In this document: positions 1-10,295 of the stretch, piece by piece
Layout: each line of letters opens with the position of its first letter
Numbering within the stretch: the stretch's first letter is position 1
From: Fidelibacterota bacterium
Lineage (GTDB): Bacteria > Fidelibacterota > Marinisomatia > Marinisomatales > TCS55
Direction of reading: 5' to 3'
Length of the DNA stretch: 57,279 nucleotides
Assembly: GCA_029936965.1 (NCBI GenBank)
Contig: JAPYRG010000003.1
Coordinates: 95,417 to 152,695 of the forward strand
Notes under the pieces: model-generated
Seen by the model: only the letters and a program-made list of their open reading frames with translations
Told to the model about the DNA's origin: nothing
Databases searched by the model: none
Translations under genes and position numbers: made by a program

Positions 1-2937
1 ACCAGTTAAAACCGTTTCTGCCTCTGTATTCATTTCAAGCTTTTGATAAGCAATAACTAAATGAGAAACAATATTTGAATAATTATTTTGCCATTGTCTC
101 CATGATTTTGAAGATAAACCTGCTGATTCTAATCCTCTGGTCTGGACTATCCTTTCGGTATTATTAAAAGAATCATATAATGCCTCATAAATATTCTTTG
201 CAATACCGGGCTCATCTAATTCAACAAGATATGATTGTCCATAATCTAATCTATCTTTGATAGAGATATCATCTCTCAGTAATAAATTATCCAGCACATC
301 TCGTAATTTTTCTTCGTGACCTACTCCATAATATAATCTACCCATTTGATAATAGAGTTCTTTTGAATCCATGCCAATTGTATTATCGGGAATATTTTCA
401 TTCATTTCGTCGAGTATAAGCATCACTTTTGCTTTTAAGGATTTTCCTTTATCACCTTCTTTTTGATCTTTAGAAAGCTTTTGGTAATCCATAAAATAAT
501 GTACAGCTAACTGCATATATGCACTTCTATAATTTTGAAGCAATCGAATTATTTGTTCATTATAATAAACATTTTCATTTCCTAAATGTCTAAATAAATA
601 CCTAGGATCATAATCTTTAAACCAAACGCGATCCTCATCATCTTTCCACTCACTACTATTATATGGCTTAGACCATTCATCTTGTCCAAAATCAGTAATC
701 AAGTGTTTTGACATATTTTCAGGATTTATTCCTTTAGTCTTATAGGGACGTAAACGATATGCCAATCCATCCATTTCTAAATAGGGCTCAAGACCTAGTC
801 GATTACTTGGTGAGACAGTAACAGCAAAGTAAATCGGTGATGTCCATTTAGAATCATTAATAATTTGCATAATCATCATATCTTGAATTTTTAATGCTTG
901 TCCAGCATATGTAGGCTTCACTGACCATGTGATTTTGTCTTTTGTATCAACAGGTAACGTTACTTCTCGTTTTTTCCAAGGAGTTAACCCTCGCGTAAGA
1001 TCTCTTATCTGACGATCAGATAATTTGATAATCTGATTTACAGAACTGTTTATTTCATTTTCACTTCCTGAAAAAGAAATAAACCTATCCTTTTCAAATT
1101 CTCTAATTTGTCTGAGCTGTCTGATATACCACGGAGTATTTAATAGACTTAGGTTTGCAACCGTCACATCTCTTCTTATACCATCCACTTCCTGTAAATA
1201 CCATAAAGGAAAAGTATCATTATCGCCATTTGTAAAAAGTACAGCGTTCGGTTCACAAGACTGTAATAGATTATAACTATAATCCCAAGCGACTAAATTA
1301 CCTGATCGATTATGCTCATGATAATTTGCTTTAAGCATCATTCCCGGAACAGCAAGTAATTGAAAAATTACTAAAAAGGAAATTATTCGCATTCCATGCT
1401 TTTTATCTTTGAGAAAGTTTGAGCACCATTCAATTATCGATGCGCTGCCAATACCTATCCATATTGAAAATGCCAGAAAACTACCAACATAGGAGTAATC
1501 TCTTTCTCTTGGCTGGGGATTATCTTGGTTAAGGTACAGAATTACGGCAATACCCGTCATTAGAAATAAGGTGAATACAGAAAATGCATGCTCACCGTCT
1601 TTATTAAAATGATAAAAAATTCCTACAAGGCCTAATAATAGAGCTAATGGAAGCCCAAAATGGAACCAGTATACACCATCTTGAGGCGATGGGTGAGCAG
1701 GAGAATTGGCACCAAAAGAACTTACTCCTGGATCACCTGAAGGTCCCCGTCCAGCAAATTGCCAAAGAAAATAGCGCCAATACATTTTTTTCATTTGATA
1801 GCCCCAGAAAAAGTCCCACTGCGTACTAAAATTATGAAACATATATTTTCGATTTTGTCTACTAGAGAATTCTCGATATGATTTGCCATTGTTAGTTTTT
1901 ACTTTTTCAGGGTTACCTACAATTGTTGCTTTATGAGATGGTGTCCCAACTTTATTTTTTATATACTTTCTGGGTAGTTGCCCTATTGTACCATACTGCT
2001 CTCTCTCTAAATAAGAAATTGCTCTTGAAATTGTTTCTGGATCATTTTCATCAATCATTGGATCTTGTCCAGAACGAATAAATATAGTAGCATAACTTGA
2101 ATAGCCAACTAGGATAAGGACTATCGAAGTAAAGATAAGAGATAATATTTGTTGCTTATTTTTTATTGCCCAAATAGCGATTGCAAAAGTGATAATGACC
2201 AATAATCCTACACCCTCCAAACCAATTAACTTACTCATTCTTGGCAAGCCTTTGATTATCCCATTATGAATAACTAGAAAAACAACTGCGGTTAATCCCA
2301 TGGTAATAAAAAATGTTTTCCATTTAAAATCTGTCTTCCTGAAATAAATAATTAGAGCCAAAAATGGGAGTGTTAATAAATTTAAAATGTGGACTCCTAT
2401 TGCTAAACCAAACATATAAGCAATAATTAATAAATATCTTTCACTGCCATCATTGTCTGCATTCTCTGACCATAACAAGATTAACCAAACTACTATTGCA
2501 GTAAAAAATGTGCTCATTGCATATACTTCCGCTTCAACTGCATTAAACCAATGACTATCAGTAAATGCAAAAGTAAGAGATCCTACCAATGCTCCACCAA
2601 ATGCAATGAGTATATCTGTATTATCTTTTATTTTCCCTCTCCAATGCAAAATTATTTTTACAATTGATAAATATAATAACATACATGCAATGGCGCTAAC
2701 TAAGGGAGAAATAATAGTTACTCTAAATGCAATATCAGGATTTGTTGGGATCATAGAGAAAATTCTACCAAGAAGTAGATAAAGAGGACTCCCGGGAGGA
2801 TGAGGTACTCCCAAAATATATGATGTTGCTATAAATTCACCACAATCCCAATACGATACTGTGGGTGCCATTGTAAAAAAATAAACCATAAAAGAAAAGG
2901 CTAATACAATAGAAGCAATAATTCGATTTAGTTTCAT
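1..2937 (-). CDS. DUF2723 (TMEM260/GT117-like) multipass membrane protein, 3' end cut by window
   Basis: An open frame reads from ATG at 2937 to the window edge without a stop, giving at least 979 residues; the C-terminus is missing. The N-terminal half is a string of hydrophobic helices and begins MKLNRIIASIVLAFSFM, followed by the family signature APTVSYWDCGEF and PHPPGSPLY near residues 24-50. A conserved NGDNDTFPLW block lies near residue 567, at the start of a soluble region. The family (DUF2723, related to eukaryotic TMEM260 and placed with protein O-mannosyltransferase-like GT117) is thought to transfer sugars at the membrane; the substrate here is unknown. It is probably the first gene of its transcript or follows the DUF1844 gene, which ends 17 bases upstream. 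Family assignment is confident, function is not. Confidence 0.88.
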   Translation of the reverse strand, partial: MKLNRIIASIVLAFSFMVYFFTMAPTVSYWDCGEFIATSYILGVPHPPGSPLYLLLGRIFSMIPTNPDIAFRVTIISPLVSAIACMLLYLSIVKIILHWRGKIKDNTDILIAFGGALVGSLTFAFTDSHWFNAVEAEVYAMSTFFTAIVVWLILLWSENADNDGSERYLLIIAYMFGLAIGVHILNLLTLPFLALIIYFRKTDFKWKTFFITMGLTAVVFLVIHNGIIKGLPRMSKLIGLEGVGLLVIITFAIAIWAIKNKQQILSLIFTSIVLILVGYSSYATIFIRSGQDPMIDENDPETISRAISYLEREQYGTIGQLPRKYIKNKVGTPSHKATIVGNPEKVKTNNGKSYREFSSRQNRKYMFHNFSTQWDFFWGYQMKKMYWRYFLWQFAGRGPSGDPGVSSFGANSPAHPSPQDGVYWFHFGLPLALLLGLVGIFYHFNKDGEHAFSVFTLFLMTGIAVILYLNQDNPQPRERDYSYVGSFLAFSIWIGIGSASIIEWCSNFLKDKKHGMRIISFLVIFQLLAVPGMMLKANYHEHNRSGNLVAWDYSYNLLQSCEPNAVLFTNGDNDTFPLWYLQEVDGIRRDVTVANLSLLNTPWYIRQLRQIREFEKDRFISFSGSENEINSSVNQIIKLSDRQIRDLTRGLTPWKKREVTLPVDTKDKITWSVKPTYAGQALKIQDMMIMQIINDSKWTSPIYFAVTVSPSNRLGLEPYLEMDGLAYRLRPYKTKGINPENMSKHLITDFGQDEWSKPYNSSEWKDDEDRVWFKDYDPRYLFRHLGNENVYYNEQIIRLLQNYRSAYMQLAVHYFMDYQKLSKDQKEGDKGKSLKAKVMLILDEMNENIPDNTIGMDSKELYYQMGRLYYGVGHEEKLRDVLDNLLLRDDISIKDRLDYGQSYLVELDEPGIAKNIYEALYDSFNNTERIVQTRGLESAGLSSKSWRQWQNNYSNIVSHLVIAYQKLEMNTEAETVLTG

Positions 2938-2954
2938 ATGATCATTGGAGTAAT

Positions 2955-3278
2955 TCAAGATTTTTTTTCCTTTTGATTTTTATTTGAGTTGATACCACTT
3001 TTTTCATTTGTATTATTTTTCTGTTCTACATAATTTATTTTTAACGCGTGAATATTTTCACTAAAAAACTTTTCTTCATCCTGAGATAAATTTCCTGTCA
3101 TTCTTTTATATATCATATCAAGCATGTCTATTTGTATAGAAGCTTGTTCTAAATCCTTTTCAAGATTGTCATTCATTGGATTTTTCATTGTCCCGAGATA
3201 GACCCACGCGCTATGAACCAGCGATGAAACTAGCTGGTCAAATAATTGTTGTTCAGTTAATTTGCTTTCAAGTACCAT
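2955..3278 (-). CDS. DUF1844 family protein
   Basis: This 107-residue protein has the DUF1844 layout: an N-terminal helix (FDQLVSSLVHSAWVYLGTMK) followed by the signature DLEQASIQIDMLDMIYKRMT and an acidic stretch LSQDEEKFFSENIHALK. The tail after about residue 88 is low complexity, rich in Asn, Lys and Glu. DUF1844 proteins are small helical proteins of unknown function, common in Bacteroidota, Planctomycetes and relatives. It lies directly upstream of the DUF2723 gene, with 17 bases between them, and is probably co-transcribed with it. No catalytic residues are evident. Confidence 0.8.
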   Translation of the reverse strand: MVLESKLTEQQLFDQLVSSLVHSAWVYLGTMKNPMNDNLEKDLEQASIQIDMLDMIYKRMTGNLSQDEEKFFSENIHALKINYVEQKNNTNEKSGINSNKNQKEKKS

Positions 3279-3348
3279 AAATAATACAATTTAATCCAAA
3301 TAAAGTCAGCAAATATAGAATTATTGAATATAAAATGCGTTATGGATT

Positions 3349-4218
3349 CTATTTTATAATAAATATAAGCGAACTACATTTATCTTTAGAGAAAATGGAT
3401 GACAGCCATGAATTAAACCCATTTATTAATCCATATATCACAGATTTACCCATATGCCTTGCGCTTAATATTGAAACATAAAATGGATCGAAGTTCATTC
3501 TATATATAGATCTTATATTAAATCCATAAGGATATACAATTTTATTTATTGATTCTTTTGTAAAGTGATATAAATGGCGTGGGGTATCATAAGCTGCCCA
3601 AAATTCTTTATACATTTTAGCATCTGTTGAGTGATAATTAGGCAATGCTATAATTAATATTCCATCAGGATTAAGACTTTTTTTTATTTTATCTAAATAC
3701 ACCCAGGGTTCATGAACGTGTTCTAAGCTATGCCAACAAGTGATTACATCATATTGCGTATCGCTTTTAATCCAACTATCAGGATCCATCACTTCAATAT
3801 TTAACTTATTATTAACTATTCCTCTCACTTTTTCAGATGTATCAACACCATTAATATCCCAATGACTTTTTTTCATAACACCCAAGAATTCACCTGTGCC
3901 ACATCCAATATCAAGAATTTTTCCATTAATTTTATTACAATATTTTTTAATTAATTTTTTTTTCTTATTTAATTGATATGACCGAACAAAACCATAAATA
4001 TAACCATATATTCCCGATGCATTATCATTGTGCGATATATAATCATTAGATGAATAGTAATTACCAATGTTTTGTTCATTGGGGAATGGATTTGTAATTC
4101 TTAGATAACATGAATTACATTCAAAAATATCAAAAGATTCACCAGAGACTAAATAATCTTTTGTTGCGAATATAAATTTCATTTCACTCTTACAGATTGG
4201 GCAGCAATTCATCATCAT
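3349..4218 (-). CDS. Class I SAM-dependent methyltransferase with N-terminal zinc-ribbon cysteines
   Basis: The 289-residue protein carries SAM-binding motif I ILDIGCGTGEF at residues 101-111 and a CWHSLEHVHEP block near 161-171, typical of the Methyltransf_23 group. Two Cys pairs precede the fold (CPIC at 6-9 and CNSC at 34-37) and probably bind zinc. Such enzymes often sit in cell-surface polysaccharide loci, but the substrate cannot be read from sequence. Three consecutive ATG codons start the gene (4218, 4215, 4212). The first overlaps the recG stop as TAATG, which suggests translational coupling to recG. The C-terminus from about residue 255 is hydrophobic and may contact the membrane. 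Confidence 0.82.
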   Translation of the reverse strand: MMMNCCPICKSEMKFIFATKDYLVSGESFDIFECNSCYLRITNPFPNEQNIGNYYSSNDYISHNDNASGIYGYIYGFVRSYQLNKKKKLIKKYCNKINGKILDIGCGTGEFLGVMKKSHWDINGVDTSEKVRGIVNNKLNIEVMDPDSWIKSDTQYDVITCWHSLEHVHEPWVYLDKIKKSLNPDGILIIALPNYHSTDAKMYKEFWAAYDTPRHLYHFTKESINKIVYPYGFNIRSIYRMNFDPFYVSILSARHMGKSVIYGLINGFNSWLSSIFSKDKCSSLIFIIK

Positions 4219-6296
4219 TAAGTAATATTTATTGTATCAAAATATTGAGAATAATCATTTAACAATCTTTGCTTCATTATTAAATGATTTTCCAATTTTG
4301 AATCATTATCAACTATTCTCTGTGCACAATTTCGAGCTTTTCTTATAAGTGCCCCATCATTAATCATATCTGCTAGTTTATAATTAAAAAAGCCACTCTG
4401 CTCAGTGCTAAAGAATTTACCTGGCCCACGCATTTTTAAATCCTCATCAGCAATAATGAAACCATCGCTAGTTTTTTCCAATACTTCTAAACGCTTTTTT
4501 GAATTTGGCGTCACATATCTCTCCACAAGAATACAATAACTTTTAGCAGTCCCTCTTCCAACTCGACCACGCAGCTGATGAAGTTGAGTTAAACCAAAGC
4601 GTTCAGAATGTTCAATTAGAATAACGGAAGCATTTGGTACATCAATTCCTACTTCTATTACTGTGGTTGATACTAAAATATTTATAGTATTATTAACAAA
4701 TTGTCCCATAATTGTATCTTTTTTTATCTTTGTCATTTTTCCATGAATCAGGCCTAGATTTATATTTTTGAAAGCTTTCTTTAACTTTTCAAATCCCTCT
4801 GTCGCAGCCGCTAAATCAGATTTATTAGTTTCCTCTACCAAAGGATATACAACTATACATTGTCTCCCAAAACTTATTTCCTGTTTCATAAAATCATATA
4901 CTTTTAATAATCTTTTATTATTAACAACCTTAGTTATAATCTTTTTTCTATTTTTTGGCATTTCGTCAATTATTGAAAGATCCATGTCGCCATGATATGT
5001 AATCGCCATTGTTCGTGGAATAGGTGTAGCAGTCATTGCTAATAAATGTGGTTGGACTCCTTTATTAAGCAAATTCCCTCGCTGAAGTACTCCAAAACGG
5101 TGTTGTTCATCCACCACAATTAATCCTAAATTACTAAACTTCACCTTTTTTTGTATTAAAGCATGGGTCCCAATAATGATATTGATTTTTCCATCCTTTA
5201 ATGCTGATAAAATATTTTCCTTTTCAGTATTTTTTTGCTTACCAACGATTAACGCACAACTTATTTGTACCAAATCTAAATATTTAATAAATGATTGATA
5301 ATGTTGATTGGCCAATATTTCTGTTGGAGCCATTATAGCTACCTGCATGTTGTTTTCTACGGCAACTATTGATGTTATAATGGAAACAATTGTCTTCCCA
5401 GAACCAACATCTCCCTGTAATAACCGATTCATAGCACTATTACCAGCTATATCATTATTAATTTCTTTAATTACTTTTTTTTGTGCATTTGTAAGTTCAA
5501 AACCTAAATTATCAATTATTTTTTTTTCTTTTTTTCCACCAATTTTAAACGGTTTAGTATTTATTCTCTTTAAAGAAGATCTACGTAAAACCATTAATAG
5601 TTGAAGAAAAAAATGTTCATCAAACTTTAATCTTTCAATTGATAGCTTAAGATCAATAAGCGAATCTGGGAAATGAATATTTTTTATTGCCTTTCTTAAT
5701 GATATTAATTTTTCTTTATCTAAGAATTCTCTATCAAAATAATCATATATTTTTTCTATATATGGTTCAGTTTCTCTCATTAATCGACGAAAGAAACGAT
5801 GTTCAATCTTTTCTTTTTTAAACTCGCTAGTAAGCGGGTATAACGCTACTATAGAGCCAGTATTTATTGGATCAATATCTGTATGAATTTTATCATAATC
5901 TGGATGTAAAATCTGGTATCCATTAAAAAATTCAATCTTACCATGTACAGCTAATCGATCGTCTTTCTTTATTAACTGTTTAATATACTTAGCTCCATTG
6001 AACCAAATTAGTTTTACAAAACCTGTGCCATCTGAGATAATAGCTTCAAACAATGCTCTATTTCTTGTTCTTCTTATCCCACATATTTCAATATTTCCTA
6101 AAATTGTTACACTATCATGAATTTTTAAATCTTTAATTAATTTCACAGTACTTCGATCTAAATAACGACGAGGATAATAATTCAATAAATCAATTACGGA
6201 ATAAATTGAAGAATTATTAAAAGCCTGTAACTTTTTAGGCCCTATACCTTTAAGATTTTTTATAGATGTATTTAAACTATAATCGGTTTCTGACAC
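4218..6296 (-). CDS. recG: ATP-dependent DNA helicase RecG
   Basis: RecG is a superfamily 2 helicase that reverses stalled replication forks and branch-migrates Holliday junctions. The 692-residue length is normal. The N-terminal wedge/OB domain (about residues 60-140) is followed by Walker A GDVGSGKT at 295-302, Walker B DEQH at 396-399, motif III TATPIPRT at 422-429 and motif VI QLRGRVGRG. The conserved C-terminal segment with DLKMRGPGKFF is present. It follows the DUF4139 gene by seven bases and its stop overlaps the methyltransferase start, so it lies inside a long minus-strand operon. Confidence 0.96.
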   Translation of the reverse strand: MSETDYSLNTSIKNLKGIGPKKLQAFNNSSIYSVIDLLNYYPRRYLDRSTVKLIKDLKIHDSVTILGNIEICGIRRTRNRALFEAIISDGTGFVKLIWFNGAKYIKQLIKKDDRLAVHGKIEFFNGYQILHPDYDKIHTDIDPINTGSIVALYPLTSEFKKEKIEHRFFRRLMRETEPYIEKIYDYFDREFLDKEKLISLRKAIKNIHFPDSLIDLKLSIERLKFDEHFFLQLLMVLRRSSLKRINTKPFKIGGKKEKKIIDNLGFELTNAQKKVIKEINNDIAGNSAMNRLLQGDVGSGKTIVSIITSIVAVENNMQVAIMAPTEILANQHYQSFIKYLDLVQISCALIVGKQKNTEKENILSALKDGKINIIIGTHALIQKKVKFSNLGLIVVDEQHRFGVLQRGNLLNKGVQPHLLAMTATPIPRTMAITYHGDMDLSIIDEMPKNRKKIITKVVNNKRLLKVYDFMKQEISFGRQCIVVYPLVEETNKSDLAAATEGFEKLKKAFKNINLGLIHGKMTKIKKDTIMGQFVNNTINILVSTTVIEVGIDVPNASVILIEHSERFGLTQLHQLRGRVGRGTAKSYCILVERYVTPNSKKRLEVLEKTSDGFIIADEDLKMRGPGKFFSTEQSGFFNYKLADMINDGALIRKARNCAQRIVDNDSKLENHLIMKQRLLNDYSQYFDTINIT

Positions 6297-6303
6297 AAGG
6301 TTA

Positions 6304-7638
6304 TCAATTCCATTCCTTGCGATAAGTATAAGTTATTATTGCTTTTTTACCCTTTGATACAGATAATGGAAAATGTATTGTTGTAACATCTTTTTTTATA
6401 TAATTATTTGAGGATTCCTTGATAACCCAGTCTCCAAGAATCTTTTCCTCTAACCTTATATTAATTTCTTCATCTTTTGTATTATTAATTATTATTTCAA
6501 TAGAAGCTTCCTCGCTCTTTCTTTGTCTATCAAAGTTAACAACTCTTCTTTTTCCAATAACATCGAAGGATCTTCCCGCACGAAAGGTAAGTGTTTCTCC
6601 TTTAGGCGTTTGTTTTATATTGTCCTCGCCAGTGAATTCTAAAACTGTATCTGAGTATTCATATAATAATATACGTCCTTGTGGAAGGGGTATGTTAAGA
6701 TTGTTATCAATTGTGTTTTTTACTTGAAATTCTATTTCTAGAGGTTCTTCTTTTTGTTTTCTTTCACCATTTTGAAAAACATAAATTTTTGAATAGTTGA
6801 TTTGTCTAGATTCATATAATCTTACTGAAATATGTTCATTGCTTCCAAAAGATAGTCTTTCAGGATAATTATATATATGATAATCTCCAAGGGATGATTC
6901 ATTACCAATCTGAGTTCCCATTTCGTTATCTCTTGACACAGAAGATAATCTCCTATTTGATCGTATTGAATTTTTTATGTTATTCCCTAAAGCACCTTCT
7001 ACTAACTTAATTTTCAATTTATTAAATGCCACGCTACTATTATTAGAAACATATGCTTCAGGAATCAATGTTGCTGAACCATCTTCAAGCAGCTCCATCC
7101 TGTACACAGCATTCCATTCAAAACCACTTGTCATATATACTAGGTTTCCCGATATATTATTGCTTTCTGAAAAAATATCCCATTGAAGCACAGGTTTCAT
7201 CCTTGGATTATTTATGATTTTTCTTAATGAGATTTGCTTCACATGATTTTTTTTAATATAAATCACATCACGTCGTGCCTGAAGGGTATAACCTTCAGGG
7301 GAAATAGAAATTAATGTACCAAATTGATCTTCATCATCTATAGTCGTTATAGTTACAGAAGAACCTAAAGACTTTTTAAAAAGTGTATTTTCAGAAAATA
7401 AATTTTTGTTCAACTTCTGATTTAGCACTTTTCCATTTGATAGATTAAGATATGGAGTGCTTTCCCTAATTCCTTCAGGAAGTGTGCCATACTCAATTTC
7501 ACTAGATTCATTATCAATCGACCAAGAGACAGGTTGTTTTATTAAAGCAAATCCATTTTTATAAATAGTCATTGTTGCATCAATAGACTGACTATATATA
7601 ATTACACAAGTAAAAAATAATAGTACAATTTTCTTCAT
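6304..7638 (-). CDS. DUF4139 domain-containing secreted protein
   Basis: A 444-residue protein with a short signal peptide (MKKIVLLFFTCVIIYSQS). After an N-terminal domain, the DUF4139-type beta-rich domain starts around residue 160 (SGNLVYMTSGFEWNAVYRMEL) and runs to the C-terminus, including FEWNAVY and the late LPQGRILLYEY and TLTFRAGRSFDV. Proteins of this family resemble the C-terminal part of the animal mucoidy inhibitor-like MuiA proteins and are exported, but have no known activity. The ATG overlaps the valS stop as ATGA, so it is coupled to valS. It is probably periplasmic or surface exposed. Confidence 0.72.
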   Translation of the reverse strand: MKKIVLLFFTCVIIYSQSIDATMTIYKNGFALIKQPVSWSIDNESSEIEYGTLPEGIRESTPYLNLSNGKVLNQKLNKNLFSENTLFKKSLGSSVTITTIDDEDQFGTLISISPEGYTLQARRDVIYIKKNHVKQISLRKIINNPRMKPVLQWDIFSESNNISGNLVYMTSGFEWNAVYRMELLEDGSATLIPEAYVSNNSSVAFNKLKIKLVEGALGNNIKNSIRSNRRLSSVSRDNEMGTQIGNESSLGDYHIYNYPERLSFGSNEHISVRLYESRQINYSKIYVFQNGERKQKEEPLEIEFQVKNTIDNNLNIPLPQGRILLYEYSDTVLEFTGEDNIKQTPKGETLTFRAGRSFDVIGKRRVVNFDRQRKSEEASIEIIINNTKDEEINIRLEEKILGDWVIKESSNNYIKKDVTTIHFPLSVSKGKKAIITYTYRKEWN

Positions 7639-10265
7639 TGGATCATTTCAAGGTTTTTTGTGATTTTATCTAGCTCTAAAATCATATTATCTTTTTTTTC
7701 TTTCTCATGGAGAATTATATTTTCAGGAGCACGATTTAAAAAATCTTTGTTTTCCAGTTTTTTCTTAACATTTACTAAATGCATTTTTAATTCATTTATC
7801 CGTTTTTGCAATCGATCTTTTTCTAGATCAAAATCAATAATTCCATGTAATGGAATAAAGATCTCCATATTATCTACAATTGCAGTGGCAGATTGAGATG
7901 GTTTCTTAGCATCTTCTGTCATTTCTATATTGTCTATTTTAGCTAATGATTCGATTATTAAACTATAAGAATTTAAAATTGATTTTTGTTTTGTATTACA
8001 TTGCACAACCATATTGCAAAGTTTGTTTGGAGGAACATTCATTTGTGAACGAATTGTTCTAACAGATGTAATTAAATTTTTTAATATTTTCATTTCATGT
8101 TCAGATGATTTATTAATCCATTTCTTATCAACACTTGGCCAACTTGTAATTATAAGATCAGAGTCACCCTGCTTTTTTATCTTTGACCAAATTTCTTCTG
8201 TAACAAATGGTGCATAAGGATGAAGTAGAATAATAATATTTCTAAGCACATATTTGGAAATAATCTTAACCGTATTAGTATAGGACTCATTATTTTTATT
8301 AAAACTAGTTTTTGCAATTTCAATATACCAATCACAATAATCGCTCCATGTAAATTCATAAATTACTTTTGCAGCTTCATTAAAATTGAAGCTATCTAAA
8401 TGTTTATTTACTCGTTCAATTGCAATTTGTAAACGATTTAGAATCCATAACTCAGGAAGCTTTAAATTATTTTCTAATAATTCATCACTTATATCATCTT
8501 CAATGTTCATTAATACAAATCTAGAAGCATTCCATAGCTTATTAATGAAATTCCGTCCAACCTCAAGACCTTTAGATGAAAATAATACATCTAAACCCTG
8601 TGGGGCCATTAACATAATTCCAAATCGAACTGCATCTGTACCATACTCATCAAAAAGAGTAAAAGGGTCTGGTGAGTTCCCTAAAGATTTACTGAATTTT
8701 TTACCAGTTTTATCTCTTAAAATGCTAGTAAAATAAACATCTTTAAATGGTAAATCACCCATAAACTCAAAACCAGACATAATCATTCTTGCAACCCAGA
8801 AAAATATAATATCAGGTCCGGTCACTAGCGATGCTGTCGGATAGTAATATGATAAATCTTGATTATTTTCTGGCCATTTATGAACTGCAAATGGCCACAA
8901 CCAAGAGGAAGCCCAAGTGTCAAGAACATCCTCATCTTGTGTCCAATTTTCAGGGTCAGGTGGTCCATCAATAGATACATGAATCTTATCATTATCATCA
9001 TTATGATACCATACTGGTATTCGATGACCCCACCATAATTGACGACTGATACACCAATCATTAATATTTTCCATCCAATGATTATATGTTTTAACCCAAT
9101 GTTTAGGGTGGAATTTTATTAATCCATCATTAACGGCCTGTGACGCAGGTTTTGACAATTCACTCATTTTCAAAAACCACTGACTTGACATATAATATTC
9201 AATCGGGACATTACCCCTTTCAGAAAAACCAACTTTATGAATATGTTCTTCAGTTTTTTCTAATAGACTTATAGATTTTAAATCATGAAGAATTTTCTCT
9301 CTCGCAGATTCTCTCGATAAATTTCTATATTTTTCTGGAACATTAGAATTGAGCGAAGCATCTTCATTCATAATATTTATAAACTCAAGATCATGACGTT
9401 TGCCTATATCAAAATCATTTGGATCATGCGCAGGTGTTACTTTAATACAGCCAGTTCCAAATTCCATATCAACAAACTCATCTCCAATAACAGGAATTTT
9501 ACGATCAGTCAATGGTAAAATAACTGTCTTGCCAATTAAATGTTTAAATCTTTTATCTTTAGGATGTACGGCAACAGCTGTATCTCCTAACATTGTTTCT
9601 GGACGCGTTGTTGCAACAATTAATTCTTCATCAGAATCTTTAATTGGATAGCGAAAATGCCATAAATTCCCGTTCACTTCCTCATGTATTACCTCTTCAT
9701 CGCTAATCGCTGATTGTGATACCGGGCACCAGTTTACCAAACGGAACCCTTTGTAAATCAGACCTTTATTATATAAAATAATAAAAGCTTCTAATACTGC
9801 ATTATTATAATTGTCGTCCATAGTAAATCGTTCTCTATCCCAGTCGCAAGAACAACCTAGTTTTTTAAGTTGTTGTATTATGATACCACCATATTTTTCT
9901 TTCCACTCCCAAGAATACTTTAAAAATTCATCCCGGGATAAAGATTCTTTTTTTATTCCCTTATCCTCTAGCATTTTTACTACTTTAGTTTCTGTCGCAA
10001 TAGATGCATGATCAGTTCCTGGAATCCAACAAGCTTCTTTCCCTTCCATTCTTGCTTTTCTAATTAATATATCCTGGATAGTGTTATTTAATACATGCCC
10101 CATCGTGAGTATGCCGGTAACATTCGGAGGAGGGATTGTAATTGTATACGGTTCTTTATCAGGATCTGGTTTAGAATGGAAATAATTATTATCCATCCAA
10201 TATTGGTACCATTTATCTTCTATATTTATTGGATTATAAACTTTATCTAGTTGAGATATAGACAT
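7635..10265 (-). CDS. valS: Valine--tRNA ligase
   Basis: This class I aminoacyl-tRNA synthetase charges tRNA-Val and edits threonine. The 876 residues match bacterial ValRS. The HIGH-type motif appears as TMGH at residues 54-57 within PPNVTGILTMGH, and the KMSKS motif as KFSKS near residues 525-529. The editing domain region with VATTRPETMLGDTAVAV is intact. An anticodon-binding domain follows, and a C-terminal coiled coil (LEKDRLQKRINELK onward, about residue 805) is the typical ValRS arm. It is spaced 30 bases after the cyclic-nucleotide-binding gene. Confidence 0.97.
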   Translation of the reverse strand: MSISQLDKVYNPINIEDKWYQYWMDNNYFHSKPDPDKEPYTITIPPPNVTGILTMGHVLNNTIQDILIRKARMEGKEACWIPGTDHASIATETKVVKMLEDKGIKKESLSRDEFLKYSWEWKEKYGGIIIQQLKKLGCSCDWDRERFTMDDNYNNAVLEAFIILYNKGLIYKGFRLVNWCPVSQSAISDEEVIHEEVNGNLWHFRYPIKDSDEELIVATTRPETMLGDTAVAVHPKDKRFKHLIGKTVILPLTDRKIPVIGDEFVDMEFGTGCIKVTPAHDPNDFDIGKRHDLEFINIMNEDASLNSNVPEKYRNLSRESAREKILHDLKSISLLEKTEEHIHKVGFSERGNVPIEYYMSSQWFLKMSELSKPASQAVNDGLIKFHPKHWVKTYNHWMENINDWCISRQLWWGHRIPVWYHNDDNDKIHVSIDGPPDPENWTQDEDVLDTWASSWLWPFAVHKWPENNQDLSYYYPTASLVTGPDIIFFWVARMIMSGFEFMGDLPFKDVYFTSILRDKTGKKFSKSLGNSPDPFTLFDEYGTDAVRFGIMLMAPQGLDVLFSSKGLEVGRNFINKLWNASRFVLMNIEDDISDELLENNLKLPELWILNRLQIAIERVNKHLDSFNFNEAAKVIYEFTWSDYCDWYIEIAKTSFNKNNESYTNTVKIISKYVLRNIIILLHPYAPFVTEEIWSKIKKQGDSDLIITSWPSVDKKWINKSSEHEMKILKNLITSVRTIRSQMNVPPNKLCNMVVQCNTKQKSILNSYSLIIESLAKIDNIEMTEDAKKPSQSATAIVDNMEIFIPLHGIIDFDLEKDRLQKRINELKMHLVNVKKKLENKDFLNRAPENIILHEKEKKDNMILELDKITKNLEMIQ

Positions 10266-10295
10266 ATAATAGGTTAATCCAATAAAAAGACTGTA

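Noticed and set aside
1647-1829. Plus-strand 60-codon frame
   Set aside because: It lies wholly inside the DUF2723 gene on the other strand and has no family features.
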